Shown one piece after another: positions 41,933 to 51,956 of a stretch of 64,000 nt of DNA; the first letter of the stretch is position 1, and each line of letters starts with the position of its first letter. Source of the DNA: Serripes groenlandicus (Eukaryota; Mollusca; Bivalvia; Cardiida; Cardiidae); NCBI GenBank assembly GCA_031761405.1, contig JASEVX010000007.1:37748734-37812733 (forward strand). The letters are read 5' to 3'. Below the pieces are notes generated by a model, which worked only from the letters and a program-made list of their open reading frames with translations, made no database searches and was not told the DNA's origin. The position numbers were made by a program, and so were the translations under genes.

Positions 41933-42162
41933 TCAATCCTTTTCCATCTACAACAGATCTACAGCAAATGAATTTAAAAATATCAAGGCAAAAATATGGA
42001 AAATCTCTTTAAATGACAGTGTATTTTTTTAAAATGATCGAGTTGAAAAATTGTGGCAAAAGGAGAAATTGTTCATCACGATGTTATCATGATGATCAAA
42101 ATGTTTTCAAAAGTCGTCTAATAAAAATGCGTCAAAATGTATCTGCTGGTGGGAAAGGGTAA
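41933..42162 (-). mobile_element. MITE (O), decayed
   Basis: CAATCCTTTTCCATCTACAAC to GCTGGTGGGAAAGGGTAA. Confidence 0.8.
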
Positions 42163-42452
42163 AATCTTGTTCACATACATTGTAATTGAGCAATATAGTG
42201 GGCTTATTGCACAGCTTGGTTGATTTCTTCATGCAAAGCGGTCATTTATTCTTCTCAAAGAAATAGTTATGATAGTTTTGCATAAAGTGGAAGATGTGAA
42301 GACTGAGGCAAGCTGGTGCATTTATACAATCTTGCTTGAGCCTTAATTAGCTGCTCACTTATAGGTCAAATGGATTCACATAAACAAATCTCTAAATAAG
42401 TGGTGTTTTGCACTACTCTAAAATCCTTCCTTGAGCCTCTAACCCAAATGTT

Positions 42453-42595
42453 GTCGGTTCTCAAAAGACTCTTTCAAATGAGACGATTCCTTTGAGTACC
42501 CTGACATATCATAGGGTTTGGTTGGATGATGAGAGATGAATTGTCTGAAAAATAGCTATATAACCCCGTTTTATCTGGAACTCTGCATAGATGTA
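42453..42595 (+). repeat. Hairpin repeat H, copy
   Basis: GGTTCTCAAAAGACTC... and TGAGACGATTCCTTTGAGTA form a decayed hairpin, then CATAGGGTTTGGTTGGATGA follows. Confidence 0.65.
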
Positions 42596-42638
42596 ACTTT
42601 TGGATCAAATATAGAAGTGTTATTGTCACAATTTGTAG

Positions 42639-42717
42639 TAACCCTTTCCCTCATATAGATGCTTTCTGATGCCTATGTAGGAGATGGCGTTTTGAAAACA
42701 TAGTAACAAAAGAAGAA
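42639..42717 (+). mobile_element. MITE (Y) left half
   Basis: GTAACCCTTTCCCTCATATAG to ACATAGTAACAAAAGAAGAA, stopping at the hairpin. Confidence 0.85.
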
Positions 42718-42839
42718 ATCCTTTCAAGCTAAGACCCCTCTTTTGAAAACATTGTTGTTTCCGTCTTTTCTTTTCTTCATATATTTTCTCAAATTTTGAA
42801 AATCTAAAATATGGAATATCAGTGAAGCATGCTGAAACG

Positions 42840-43034
42840 TCAAAAAATCTTGGAAAAAATGTGGGAAATCTCGATTAGTTTCAGTATAAGTATTGAAAAG
42901 AATAAGCGTTGAAAACATTGTGGTAAAAGAAGGGATTGCTTATTATGAGTAATTTTTCCTTTCGTCACATCGTTTTCAAAAGTTGTCTGCTACAGATACG
43001 TAAAAATGTGTCGGCCAGTAGGAAATGGTTTAAA
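42840..43034 (-). mobile_element. MITE (O), left end lost
   Basis: AAATCTTGGAAAAAATGTGGG to CGGCCAGTAGGAAATGGTTTAA. It ends about 65 bp before the exon at 43099. Confidence 0.75.
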
Positions 43035-43098
43035 TCTAATGATAAAAGAGATGCCTCTGTTTTTATCTGAAATAAATGTTTTCCTTGTGTATTTGCAG

Positions 43099-43171
43099 AA
43101 AAAAGAAGCAGAGAAGCAAAAGAAACAACAGATAGAGCAAGAATTAAAACAGAAATGCCGACAGTCTCTAG
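43099..43171 (+). CDS. Internal exon, Lys/Glu/Gln-rich coiled-coil segment
   Basis: The acceptor tract TTTTCCTTGTGTATTTGCAG is strong, and the donor CTAG|GTAACA is acceptable. Phase 0 gives 24 codons and one base: KKEAEKQKKQQIEQELKQKC, then RQSL. This is a highly charged helix typical of a coiled coil and unlike the surrounding repeats. The leftover G joins in phase to the exon at 49977 (giving Asp). A second phase is also open (KRSREAKETTDRARIKTEMP), so the frame is not certain. Family unknown. Confidence 0.58.
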
Positions 43172-43203
43172 GTAACAAACAGTTTTCGATTTCTAATAGC
43201 AAT

Positions 43204-43445
43204 GATCTTTATTTCCCATTACTGAGAAAATGTTAGGATCTATAGTGTTTGGGTTAGGATAAGATATTTGTTTAAGTGTTATTTCCCTTTTACTGATAAA
43301 TAGACCTGTATGATCTATTGTAGCCCAAATGAGATACTGGTTTAGAGTTATTTCCCTTTTACTGATAAAAAGCTATGATCTTGTGTGCAAATACAGCCCC
43401 AGATGAGATACTGGTATAAGAGTTATTTCCCTTTCACTTCAAAAA
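43204..43445 (+). repeat. Three degenerate tandem units of about 90 bp
   Basis: GTTATTTCCCTTTTACTGATAA recurs at about 43279, 43347 and (TTTCACTTC variant) 43422. Between copies lies AATGAGATACTGGTWTARAG. Confidence 0.65.
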
Positions 43446-43721
43446 CTATCGAAGAAAGAAAATGGGATATTTGCAAAATTGGCAGTCTAATTTTGATCTA
43501 AGTTGATATTGGTCTTAACTTAAAGCATCTTCTCCCTTAAAGTGCGTCTATACAGTTTATTCTAGAGAAAGGGTTTGAATAATTTTGTATAGACAAAACT
43601 TTACAAATGCATAAAACAATGGCTCCTTTTCCGATAATGTTTTCAAAAGACCTGTGTTTCAGGTAAAGAGTTAAGTACAGGGACTGGAAGATTTGATACC
43701 TTCCCCCATGCAAACACATTT

Positions 43722-45728
43722 TTAGCTCACCAGAGCACAAAGCGCTCAAGGTGAGTTTTTGTGATCGCCTTTTGTCCGTCGTCTGTCATTCGTCGTTCGT
43801 CGTCCGTCGTCAACATTTGCTTGTTAACACTCTAGAGGCAACATTTTGCATCCAATCTTCATGAAAGTTTATCAGAACATATATCTCCATCAAATCTAGG
43901 CCAAGTTCTAAACTGGGTCATGTCAGCTTAAAAACTAGGTCACTAGGCCAAATTTAAGGAAAATCTTGTTAACACTCTTGAAGCCGCATTTTTGGCTTGA
44001 GCATGTTGAAACTTTGTATTAGTGATATCTAGGCCAAGTTCGAATATAGGTCATGTCGAGTCAAAAACTAGGTCACTAGGCCAAATTGAAGGAAAATCTT
44101 GTTAACACTCTGGAAGCCACATTTTAAACTTGAGCATGTTGAAACTTTGTCAGAAAGTTTGTCTTGATGATATCTAGGCCAAGTTCGAATATGGGTCATG
44201 TTTGGTCAAAAACTAGGTCACTAGGTCAAATTTAAGAAAAATCTTGTTTACACTTTAGAAGCCACATGTTTGGCTTGAGCATGTTGAAACTATGTCGGAA
44301 AGTTTGTCCTTATGATATCTAGGCCAAGTTCGAATATGGGTCATGTCATGTCAAAAACTAGGTCACTAGGCCAAATTTAAGGGAAATCTTGTTAACACTC
44401 TGGAAGCCACATGTTTGGCTTGAGCATGTTGAAACTTTGTTAGAATATTTGTCTTGATAATATCTAGGGTAAGATCAAATATGAGTCAGGTCAGGTCAAC
44501 AACTAAGTCACTAGGCCAAATTGAAGAACAATCTAGTTAACACTATCGAGATCGCATTTTTAGATCACCTGAGCTATTCTGATCACTTTTTGTCCGTCGT
44601 CCGTCCGGCGTTAACTTTTAGCTTTAAACATCATCTCCTCCCAAACTCCAAGGACAATTTCTGTGAAACGTCACAGGACTGTTCCTCTGGTTGGCATCTT
44701 TCAAAGTTGTTCATAGATTTAAATTCCATTGAGAACTTTGGTTGCTGCGGCATCAGAAAGGGGGCAAAAGGTCCAAACTTTAAAAATCTTCTCCTCCGAA
44801 TCTGCCTGTCAGATTCAAATATAATTTGGTAGAAATGTTCATTGGTTGACCCTCTATAAAATTTGTTCAAGCAATACTGATTGGTCGAAAAACATGGCAG
44901 TCAGGCGGCATCAAAAAAGGGGCAAAATGACAAAATTTGAAAATTCCATTTTTATGCAAATGCTTGTCTGATTTTAGAAAATATAATACGAATCTTACTG
45001 TAATGATCCTCTATTTAATTTGTTTAAGCCGTTTTGATTGGTTACACAATCATAGCAACCAGGCGTCATCACAAAAGGGGTAAATTGAACTTTTAGCTAC
45101 AAATGACAACCAACTCCTACCATTCCAATAGACCAATTTCCACAAAACATCACAAGAATGTTCCTTTGGTGGTCCTCTTTCAAAATTGTTCAAAGATTTA
45201 AATTCCATTGAGAACTTTGGTTGCTGCGGCATCAGAAAGTGAGAAAAATACCCAAATTTTAAAATCCTTTTCCTCCATAATCTACTTGTGCGATTGCAAG
45301 AGAATTTGGTAGAAATGTTTCTTAAGTGACCCTCTAAATAAACTGTTGAAGCCATATTGATTTCGTTGAAAAACAGGGCAGCAAGGCGGATCAGGAAAGG
45401 TGCAAAATGACAAAAACTTTAAAGTTCTTGTTAGATTTCAAGATATAAATGGCCTTTAGGCTTTACTGATAGGCTGTTTCTTGAGAAGTGTCCACTCCTT
45501 TCAGTTTCATTTGCACTCCCTGATAACATTTTCCAGATATTTGCAGTTAAATATTTGCTACTAATTTACTATCAATTAGGTGATCGTGTTTGGGCCATCT
45601 TGGCCCTCTTGTTGACTTGAGCAGCTTGAAATTTTGTCAGAAAGTTTGTCTTGATGATATTGCCATTGAGTTATGTCTTAAATAGCCCATTCTAAGGTGA
45701 GCGATTCCAGGGCCTCATGGCCCTCTTG
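43722..45728 (+). mobile_element. Pearl/Helentron-like element, outer
   Basis: The 5' end TTAGCTCACCAGAGCACAAAG and GGTGAGTTTTTGTGATCGCC starts it. Then come GTCCGTCGTC repeats and about four units of about 150-170 bp (AGGCCAAGTTCGAATATGGG; AACTAGGTCACTAGGCC; TTGGCTTGAGCATGTTGAAA). The 3' end is GGCCTCATGGCCCTCTTG. It is interrupted at 44560-45611 by a relative. Confidence 0.8.
44560..45611 (+). mobile_element. Pearl/Helentron-like element, inner
   Basis: Starts TTAGATCACCTGAGCTATTC and GTCCGTCGTCCGTCCGGCG. It has two long units of about 480 bp (ATTCCATTGAGAACTTTGGT and TTGCTGCGGCATCAGAAAG at about 44727 and 45204). It ends with the hairpin GGGCCATCTTGGCCC and TCTTG. Both flanks continue the outer element (GATCGCATTT and TTGACTTGAGCAGCTTGAAA). 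Confidence 0.82.
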
Positions 45729-45995
45729 TTATTTGTTTACAGCAGACATCAAAAAAGTAGAAAAAATTGTAGTAAAAGAAGGCATGAGCAACATCTTTTC
45801 CGAAAATATTTACTACTCTATCCTAAAAGGGTTCTTTTGCATGTGTGGGAAGAATTATGACCATGAATGTCTACAGAACAACTTATAAATTAGAAATAAA
45901 TAGTATTTACTGCTTTAAGAGGATTACCCGAATACTGCACAATATCAAAAGCTTACTTCCCTGGCTTTCTTGACAACACCCTTGTCAAGCCTTTC

Positions 45996-46224
45996 TTAAC
46001 CTTCCCCTTTTATAGACGCTTTCTGACGTGTCTGCAGCAGATGACTTTTGAAAACAATGTGGGAAAGGAAGAGAATTTGCTCATAATGAGCAATTACTCC
46101 TTTTGCCACAATGTTTTCAATGCTATTTAATAATTGTACTCTTTTTCGTAGATATTTCCTATATTTTTGATTAGATGTTTCCAAAGTCATCTGCTAAGTT
46201 TTGTTGTATATGGGAAAGGGTTTG
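45996..46224 (+). mobile_element. MITE (O/Y)
   Basis: TTAACCTTCCCCTTTTATAG to TATATGGGAAAGGGTTT. Confidence 0.85.
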
Positions 46225-46279
46225 ATACTAATAGTTTTTGAAATAAAAACATTCAGAAAAAGGCAGACACAGATTAAAG

Positions 46280-46376
46280 TAATCAGCAATACCTTCTTTT
46301 ACCTTAAATAAATGTTTTCAAGAGTCGTCTGCAGCAGTTGTCTTAAAATGCATCTATAGGTGGGAAAGTGTTAAAA
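46280..46376 (-). mobile_element. MITE right-half fragment (O)
   Basis: GTCGTCTGCAGCAGTTGTC and GCATCTATAGGTGGGAAAGTGTTAA. Confidence 0.65.
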
Positions 46377-46601
46377 TGACATGCTTCGCCATCTCAATCA
46401 CTCTTTGAGTTAATTTGTTATACTGGTTTTAGTCTAAAGTGACCCTTGTGTTACTTGGAACACTCTTGTTTTTAAAAGATGTTCTTTTATTTGAATTCAG
46501 AATAAGTCCAAGAATGCTATACACTAACTTATTCCTTTTTGCCATATAAGGGTAAATGTATTGAATGTTTTAGAAAATATACCTTTATCTGTTAATTTTT
46601 A

Positions 46602-46760
46602 GCTCACCTGTGCATGAAGTGTTCAGAGTGAGCTTATGCAGTAACTCACCATCCATCCTTCTGTTCACATTTGATGATCTTTGTTAGCTCACCTGAGTGC
46701 AAAGCAGCCATGGCTGTCTGCACAAATGAAACCAGTGGTTTCATTTGTGCAGTCTTATCT
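46602..46760 (+). mobile_element. Pearl-type 5' ends, two fragments
   Basis: TTAGCTCACCTGTGCATGAAG and TTAGCTCACCTGAGTGCAAAG, 80 bp apart. Neither has a body. Confidence 0.6.
46718..46752. repeat. Perfect 17-1-17 palindrome
   Basis: Arms CTGCACAAATGAAACCA and TGGTTTCATTTGTGCAG around one G. Same geometry as the palindrome at 21697 but unrelated sequence. Confidence 0.85.
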
Positions 46761-46862
46761 TCATATAAATTTTTGTTTTTCATTCATCAATGGTTTGAGC
46801 CCAATAATTTTACAAAAGCGGCGCAATAATCATTGGTGATGTCACTAGTTGCAGGATAAGGG

Positions 46863-47092
46863 TTAACCCTTTCCCTCATATAGACGCTTTCTGACGCCTC
46901 TGCAGCAGACAGCTTTTTGAAAACATAGTGTCAAAAGAAGAAATTGCTCAAAACAAGCAATTTCTCCTTTTGCCACAATGTTTTCCACTTTTAGTCATAG
47001 GTTATCCATTCAATTATAGAGATTTTCTATTTTTTGACAAAATATGTTCAAAGTTGTCTGCTGCAGAATTGTCGTATGAGGGAAAGGGTTAA
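46863..47092 (+). mobile_element. MITE (Y), full length
   Basis: TTAACCCTTTCCCTCATATAG to ATGAGGGAAAGGGTTAA. The hairpin has one mispair (GCTCAAAACAAGC), shared with 47563. Confidence 0.94.
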
Positions 47093-47147
47093 ACTTGTCA
47101 TAGTGATCGTGCCTTTGATTACTTGTAATTTTAATGGGATTATTTTA

Positions 47148-47430
47148 AACCCTTTCTAACGGACAACAATTTGACCCTTTTGCAGCAGAAAACGTTCAGA
47201 ATAGGCTTACAACATATAGACGCTTTCTGACGCCTCTGCAGCAGACAGCTTTTAAAATCACTATGGCAAAAGGAGAAATTGCTCATAATGAGCAATTACT
47301 CCATTTGCCACAATGATTTCAACTTTATTCAATATTCATACTTATCATTTATAGAGATTTTCAATATTTTCGAATTGACAATTCCAAAGTCTAATCTGCT
47401 GCACATTTGTTGTATGTGGGAAAGGGTTAA
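47148..47430 (+). mobile_element. MITE (O) preceded by a second left end
   Basis: TTAAACCCTTTCTAACGGAC and CAGCAGAAAACGTTCAG, then a fresh start at ACATATAGACGCTTTCTGACG running to GTATGTGGGAAAGGGTTAA. Confidence 0.8.
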
Positions 47431-47562
47431 GTGCAATGTTTTCTACTCCGATAATTATACATCCAAAAGGGTATAAGCTGCAAACATTGTGCTTGCATTT
47501 AACCACAGACAATTTCCCTCTGAAGAGTTCAAACTGTTGAACGAAACCAGTCAGGGCATTTA

Positions 47563-47792
47563 TTAACCCTTTCCCTCATATAGACGCTTTCTGACGCCTC
47601 TGCAGCAGACATCTTTTTGAAAACATAGTGACAAAAGAAGAAATTGCTCAAAACAAGCAATTTCTCCTTTTGCCACAATGTTTTCCATTTTTAGTCATAG
47701 GTTATCCATTCAATTATAGAGATTTTCTATTTTTTGACAAAATATGTTCCAAGTTGTCTGCTGCAGAATTGTCGTATGAGGGAAAGGGTTAA
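47563..47792 (+). mobile_element. MITE (Y), full length
   Basis: TTAACCCTTTCCCTCATATAG to ATGAGGGAAAGGGTTAA. It shares the GCTCAAAACAAGC mispair with 46863, so the two are probably sister copies. Confidence 0.94.
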
Positions 47793-47861
47793 AGTCAACA
47801 TAGAAGCATTATTGTCTCCTTTGGCTCTTAAAAATCCTCATCCAAATTCTCTTACAATAAT

Positions 47862-47962
47862 TTATCCCTTTCCCTCATACGACAATTCTGCAGCAGACGA
47901 CTTCGAACGTATTTTGTCAAAACATAGAAAATCTCCATAATTGAATGGATAACCTATGACAA
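47862..47962 (-). mobile_element. MITE (Y) left half
   Basis: TTATCCCTTTCCCTCATACG to GATAACCTATGACAAC, cut before the hairpin. Confidence 0.88.
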
Positions 47963-48144
47963 CAAGAGATGACTGTTACTCTTATGGCAGCAGAAAACTT
48001 CAGAACATTTAGGGAGAAGGAAGTACAATTCATTGTTAACAATCGAGTCGCGCTTCAGGAAAATCAATTGCAGCACAGTCATACAGTGCAACGAATGTAG
48101 AACCATATCAGCCTGCATATCCTGAGGTACAGGCAAACCTGAGC

Positions 48145-48417
48145 TTAACCCTTTCCCTCATTCCACGAAACTGTAGCAGACGACTTTGAAAAACGTACCT
48201 GAAAACATTTGGAAACTCCTTTTAAATGAAAGTACAATAATTGAATAGAGTTGAAAACATGGTGACATTGCTCGTTTTGAGCAATTTCTTTTTTTGTCGC
48301 CATGTTTTCTAAAAGCCGTCTGCTGCAGAGCCGTCAAAAAGCCGCCTGCTGCAGAGCTGTCAAAAAGCCGCCTGCTGTAGAGCCGTCAAAAAGCGTCTAT
48401 ATGAAGGAAAGGGTTAA
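48145..48417 (-). mobile_element. MITE (Y/O) with an internal triplication
   Basis: TTAACCCTTTCCCTCATTCC to ATATGAAGGAAAGGGTTAA. The block CTGCTGCAGAGCCGTCAAAA, AGCCGC is present three times (48318-48400, about 28 bp each). Confidence 0.9.
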
Positions 48418-48676
48418 GACCACCTTGGAATAGTGATTCCCAGTCTGTAGCAACCACACTGTTAGATTCCCAATTACTTGTTTTTTGCATAAATGACCCT
48501 GCAATTAAAGACCACCTGTGAATAAAGACCACATATTGTTGTGTTCCTATGGGTAATCTAGTATACACAGGTTCCACTGTAGTTTGATTTGACTCTGCAC
48601 AGTGTGTTTGGCAATTACTCAAACCTGGTTTCGAGAAACGTTTGACAAACTTTGCTGTGAATTAAGATAAGATAAC

Positions 48677-48894
48677 TTAACCCTTTCTCATCTGTAGACA
48701 TTTTTTGGCGCAAATTAGCAGCAGGCAACTTTTGAAAACAATGGGGTCAAAGGAGAAATTGCTCATGATGAACAATTTCTATCATGAGCAATTTCTCCTT
48801 TGGCCGCAATGTTTTCAACTTTATTGAACAATAAAGCTATTTTTTATGGAGATTTTTGTGGACGTCTGCTGCCGATTTGTTGTATGTGGGAAAC
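48677..48894 (+). mobile_element. MITE (O), hairpin arm duplicated
   Basis: TTAACCCTTTCTCATCTGTAG to GTATGTGGGAAAC. The GAGCAATTTCT arm occurs twice (ATGATGAACAATTTCTATC and ATGAGCAATTTCTCC). Confidence 0.85.
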
Positions 48895-49279
48895 TCTCTA
48901 TCTACACTTGTCATAAATATGCTGAGGTTTTCCTGGATGGAGCACAGCTTAATTATTGCTCCTGTTCCAACAATGTTTCTGTCTCAAAATGATCTCTTCC
49001 TTTGTCACCATAAATCTTATAATTTCATTCTTTTCTTCAAATGTATTCAATTTTGAAAATTGTTCTAATAATGTTTTTGGAACTCTTCCTTAAAAACATT
49101 ATTTTATTTAATATCTCCTATGACAATAGATAACAATTTTTATGCTTTTATAAAATCTTAAAATTGCACACTATGATGTTGTTATTGGTTGAATCAAGTG
49201 CAATAAAATATTCAATAGAAATAAAAGGCTGCAAGTGTTTGCTTATAAAAGTAAGGGTACACTGATTTATCCAATAGTG
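48895..49279. other. AT-rich stretch, nothing recognised
   Basis: No repeat or exon border supported. A 66-codon frame overlaps its start from the MITE. Confidence 0.5.
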
Positions 49280-49517
49280 TTTACCCTTTCCCACATAATA
49301 ACACATCTGTAGCAGACGACTTTAGAAACATTTAAAAACAGTATGGAAAATCTGTACAGATTAAAGTTTGAATTTATAACATATAGTAGAAAAACATTGT
49401 GGCAAAAGGATAAATTGCTCATTATGAGCAATTTCGCCTTTTGCCCCAATGTTTTTAAAAGTCGTCTGCTGTATATATGCTTCAAAATGCGTCTGCCAGG
49501 GGGGGGGGAAGGGTTAG
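49280..49517 (-). mobile_element. MITE (O)
   Basis: TTTACCCTTTCCCACATAATA to GTCTGCCAGGGGGGGGGGAA, GGGTTAG. Hairpin AAATTGCTCATTATGAGCAATTT is perfect. Confidence 0.88.
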
Positions 49518-49805
49518 ATTAATCATACACTGATCTTGGCATGTTACATTATTGAAAAGTGGAGTTGTTAAAACTGTTGTGTAAATATACAATGATAGCC
49601 AGTTGGGATAGAAAGCTTATTTGTTAGTGATTTGAACTGGATTTATTAATTCCCCCATGGGTAGGCATTATTTATTATTATTATTTTGTTTTACATTTGT
49701 CTTTTTGAATAAGTAACGGAACATTCATATAATTTACCTGATCAAGTTACCTGCTTGCAAATTATGAGAGTAAAATAATGATAAAAAACCATCTTAACAA
49801 TTAAT

Positions 49806-49970
49806 CTAAACCTTTTCCAACTTGCAGAGGCATTTTGACGCGTCATCAGAAGTTGACGTATGAAAACATTGTGTAAAATTTATACGACTCTCTTTCATAG
49901 AGATTTCCCATTTTGCTCGTAGATGTTTTCAATGATATCTGGGGAAGATTTGTATGTGGAAAAGGGGTAA
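49806..49970 (+). mobile_element. MITE (O), hairpin deleted
   Basis: CTAAACCTTTTCCAACTTGCAG to GTATGTGGAAAAGGGGTAA. It ends 6 bp before the exon called at 49977. Confidence 0.8.
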
Positions 49971-49976
49971 GGGTAG

Positions 49977-50120
49977 ATATGTCCCTTGGGGAAGATATAT
50001 CAAAAGTTTCCTTGTCAAGGCTGTCTGCGAGTCAACTTGAATTAATCACAGATAAGTGGCAGCAGCAGCAGCTTATTCTGTTTCTGCAAAGAATATGTTG
50101 TTGCATAGTGGTTAAAGACT
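49977..50120 (+). CDS. Probable internal exon, unknown protein
   Basis: Two bases plus 47 codons and one base are open: MSLGEDISKVSLSRLSASQL, ELITDKWQQQQLILFLQRIC, then CCIVVKD. The donor ACT|GTATGT is good. The acceptor (GGGTAG) lacks a pyrimidine tract, perhaps because a MITE ends only 6 bp upstream. The two leading bases fit the G left by exon 43099. The text is not MITE-derived and reads like protein (amphipathic, Ser/Leu/Glu-rich, a Q4 run, a Cys cluster). A MITE begins 7 bp after the donor. Function unknown. Confidence 0.42.
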
Positions 50121-50127
50121 GTATGTA

Positions 50128-50337
50128 TTAACCCTTTCCCACATACAACAATTCTGCAGCAGACTTTGAACATATTTTGTCAAAAAATAGAAAATCTCTA
50201 TAATTGAATAGATAACTTATGACTAAAAGTGGAAAACATTGTGACAAAATGAGAAATTGCTTGTTTTGTCACTATGTTTTCAAAAGGCTGCCTGCTGCAG
50301 AGACTTCAGAAAGCATCTATATGAGGTAAAGGGTTAA
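50128..50337 (-). mobile_element. MITE (Y), half hairpin, next to a splice donor
   Basis: TTAACCCTTTCCCACATACAAC to ATATGAGGTAAAGGGTTAA. The GCAATTTCTTC arm is missing. Confidence 0.92.
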
Positions 50338-50411
50338 AGAGCGGGAGACCTGAGAGTTCAGAATGGTAGTTTAAAAGTGCAGCTTCACATCTTCAGGCGT
50401 TCCAGGGAAAA

Positions 50412-50633
50412 TTCAACCCCTTCTGACGTTTTCCGACGCCTCTGCATCACACAATTTTTGAAATCAATGTGACAAAAGGAGAAAATGCTCATAATGAGCA
50501 ATTTCTCCATTTGCCACAATGATTTAAATTCTATTCAATAATCATACTTTCTTTTCAAGAGCTTTTCTATATCTTGGACTTGACAATATCAAAGTCGTCT
50601 GCTGCAAATTTATTGTATGTGGGTAAAGGATAA
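50412..50633 (+). mobile_element. MITE (O)
   Basis: TTCAACCCCTTCTGACGTTTT to GTATGTGGGTAAAGGATAA. Hairpin GAAAATGCTCATAATGAGCAATTTC has one mispair. Confidence 0.82.
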
Positions 50634-50662
50634 GTACGGATGCACTGTTTTCAGCCATTCAG

Positions 50663-50706
50663 ACGATGGCCTTGTCGCTGCTTTTGTCATTGTAAACGGC
50701 AGCTGA
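50663..50706 (+). CDS. Possible last coding exon
   Basis: A tract ending TGTTTTCAG-CCATTCAG offers two acceptors. Using the second, the single base left by exon 49977 (T) plus AC gives Tyr. The frame then reads DGLVAAFVIVNGS and stops at TGA (50704-50706). With the first acceptor the same frame would read HSDDGLVAAFVIVNGS but needs a different incoming phase. It is short, so weak alone. Phase continuity with 43099 and 49977 is the main support. Confidence 0.33.
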
Positions 50707-50710
50707 TTAA

Positions 50711-50911
50711 AATAACCCTTTCTCGCATACAAATCTGCAGCAGACAACTTTGAAAACATATACCAGCAAAATATTGATATTTTCTATAAAGAGAAAGCAT
50801 AATTATTGAATAGATATAAATATTATATACAGTATCTCAATTTTCCACTATATTTTCAAAAGTCATCTGCTGCGTAGGTATCAGAAAGGGTTTGTTTGTT
50901 GGAAAGGTATA
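50711..50911 (-). mobile_element. MITE (O)
   Basis: AATAACCCTTTCTCGCATAC to TTTGTTGGAAAGGTATAA. No hairpin. Confidence 0.78.
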
Positions 50912-51002
50912 AACCTTTTTTGGTTATTTGTATCATGTGTGAAAAACAAAACATTATATGAGAGGCATCACAAAAAAGGTGACATAAATAAGGATTTACA
51001 AC

Positions 51003-51332
51003 CCTTACCTTCATGCATCCATATTTGACACATCTACTGGTTATGGAAATTGCTTGAATCAAACAGTTTCTCCTCCTTCACCACAACACTTTCAACTCAA
51101 ATCAATGTTCTTACCTTCATGTATAGAGATTTTCCATTAATGTTTCAAAGACATTTGGGCAATAATATAGAAAATCTCTATAAATAAATGTATAACTAAA
51201 TATAGTTTAAAACACTGGCATAAGGAGAAATTGCTCATTATGAGTTAAATTTCCCATTTTACAACAATGTTTTCAATAATTGTCTGTTGCAGATGCATGA
51301 AATTGCGTCTGCAAGTTGGAATGGAAGGGTTA
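51003..51332 (-). mobile_element. MITE fragments (O)
   Basis: A + orientation piece (ACCTTCATGCATCCATATTTG to CATTAATGTTTC) is fused to a - orientation piece (AAAGACATTTGGGCAATAATA to TCTGCAAGTTGGAATGG, AAGGGTTA). Confidence 0.65.
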
Positions 51333-51536
51333 CCACCCTTTTTCCTGCATTGTGGCTCATTTCCTGTTGTTGTTGTTTGTTGAGGTTGTTTACCCTCGCA
51401 CTCAGAACTCATTTCCTTTAACATGCCATCTTTTTATGGGAACCTTTAATTATATAGTATTTGTATCATAATATTGTGTGAAAAACAAAACACATTATAT
51501 GGACTGTGTCACAAGAAAAGAGACAACCAGAAAGAT

Positions 51537-51735
51537 TTAAATCTTTTCTCACAATTACAACAAATCTGCAGCCGACGACTTTGAAAACATACCTGAACAA
51601 AATTGGAAACTTTCTTTAAATGAAAGTACAATAATTGAATAGAGTTGAAAAAATGGTGCTTTTTTTGTCGCCATGTTTTCAAAAAGCTGTATGCTGCAGA
51701 GGCTTCAGAAATCGTCTATATGAGGGAAAGTGTTA
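51537..51735 (-). mobile_element. MITE (O/Y), hairpin deleted
   Basis: TTAAATCTTTTCTCACAATTAC to ATATGAGGGAAAGTGTTAA. It shares its TTAA with the next copy. Confidence 0.85.
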
Positions 51736-51956
51736 AATCTTTTCCCACATACAAAAAATGTGAAGGAGATCTAGCTCGAGGACTTTGAAAACATAGTGGC
51801 AAATGTTTTGAAAATCTCTACAAGTAAGGTCCTAATCATTGAAAAGAGTTAAAACAATTTGTGGCCAAATAATAAATTGCTTTTTTTCACTGTTGTTCAC
51901 ATTGTTTTCAAAAGTTGTCTGCAGTGACGAGTCAAAATGTATGTTGAAAAGTGTTA
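51732..51956 (-). mobile_element. MITE (O), decayed
   Basis: TTAAATCTTTTCCCACATAC to ATGTTGAAAAGTGTTAA. Confidence 0.78.

Larger units (their letters stand above)
43696..45857 (+). mobile_element. MITE (O) split by two nested pearl-type elements
   Basis: The left piece is TACCTTCCCCCATGCAAACAC-ATTT. The right piece is TTACAGCAGACATCAAAAAAG to GCATGTGTGGGAAGAATTA. The inserted block is 43722-45728. Confidence 0.65.

Noticed and set aside
45697..45888. 63-codon frame ending CGKNYDHECLQNNL
   Set aside because: It spans the end of a pearl-type element and the right half of the split MITE.
47968..48096. 43-codon ATG frame MTVTLMAAENFRTFREKEVQ...
   Set aside because: Its middle (GCAGCAGAAAACTTCAGAAC) looks like decayed MITE text, and there are no splice borders.
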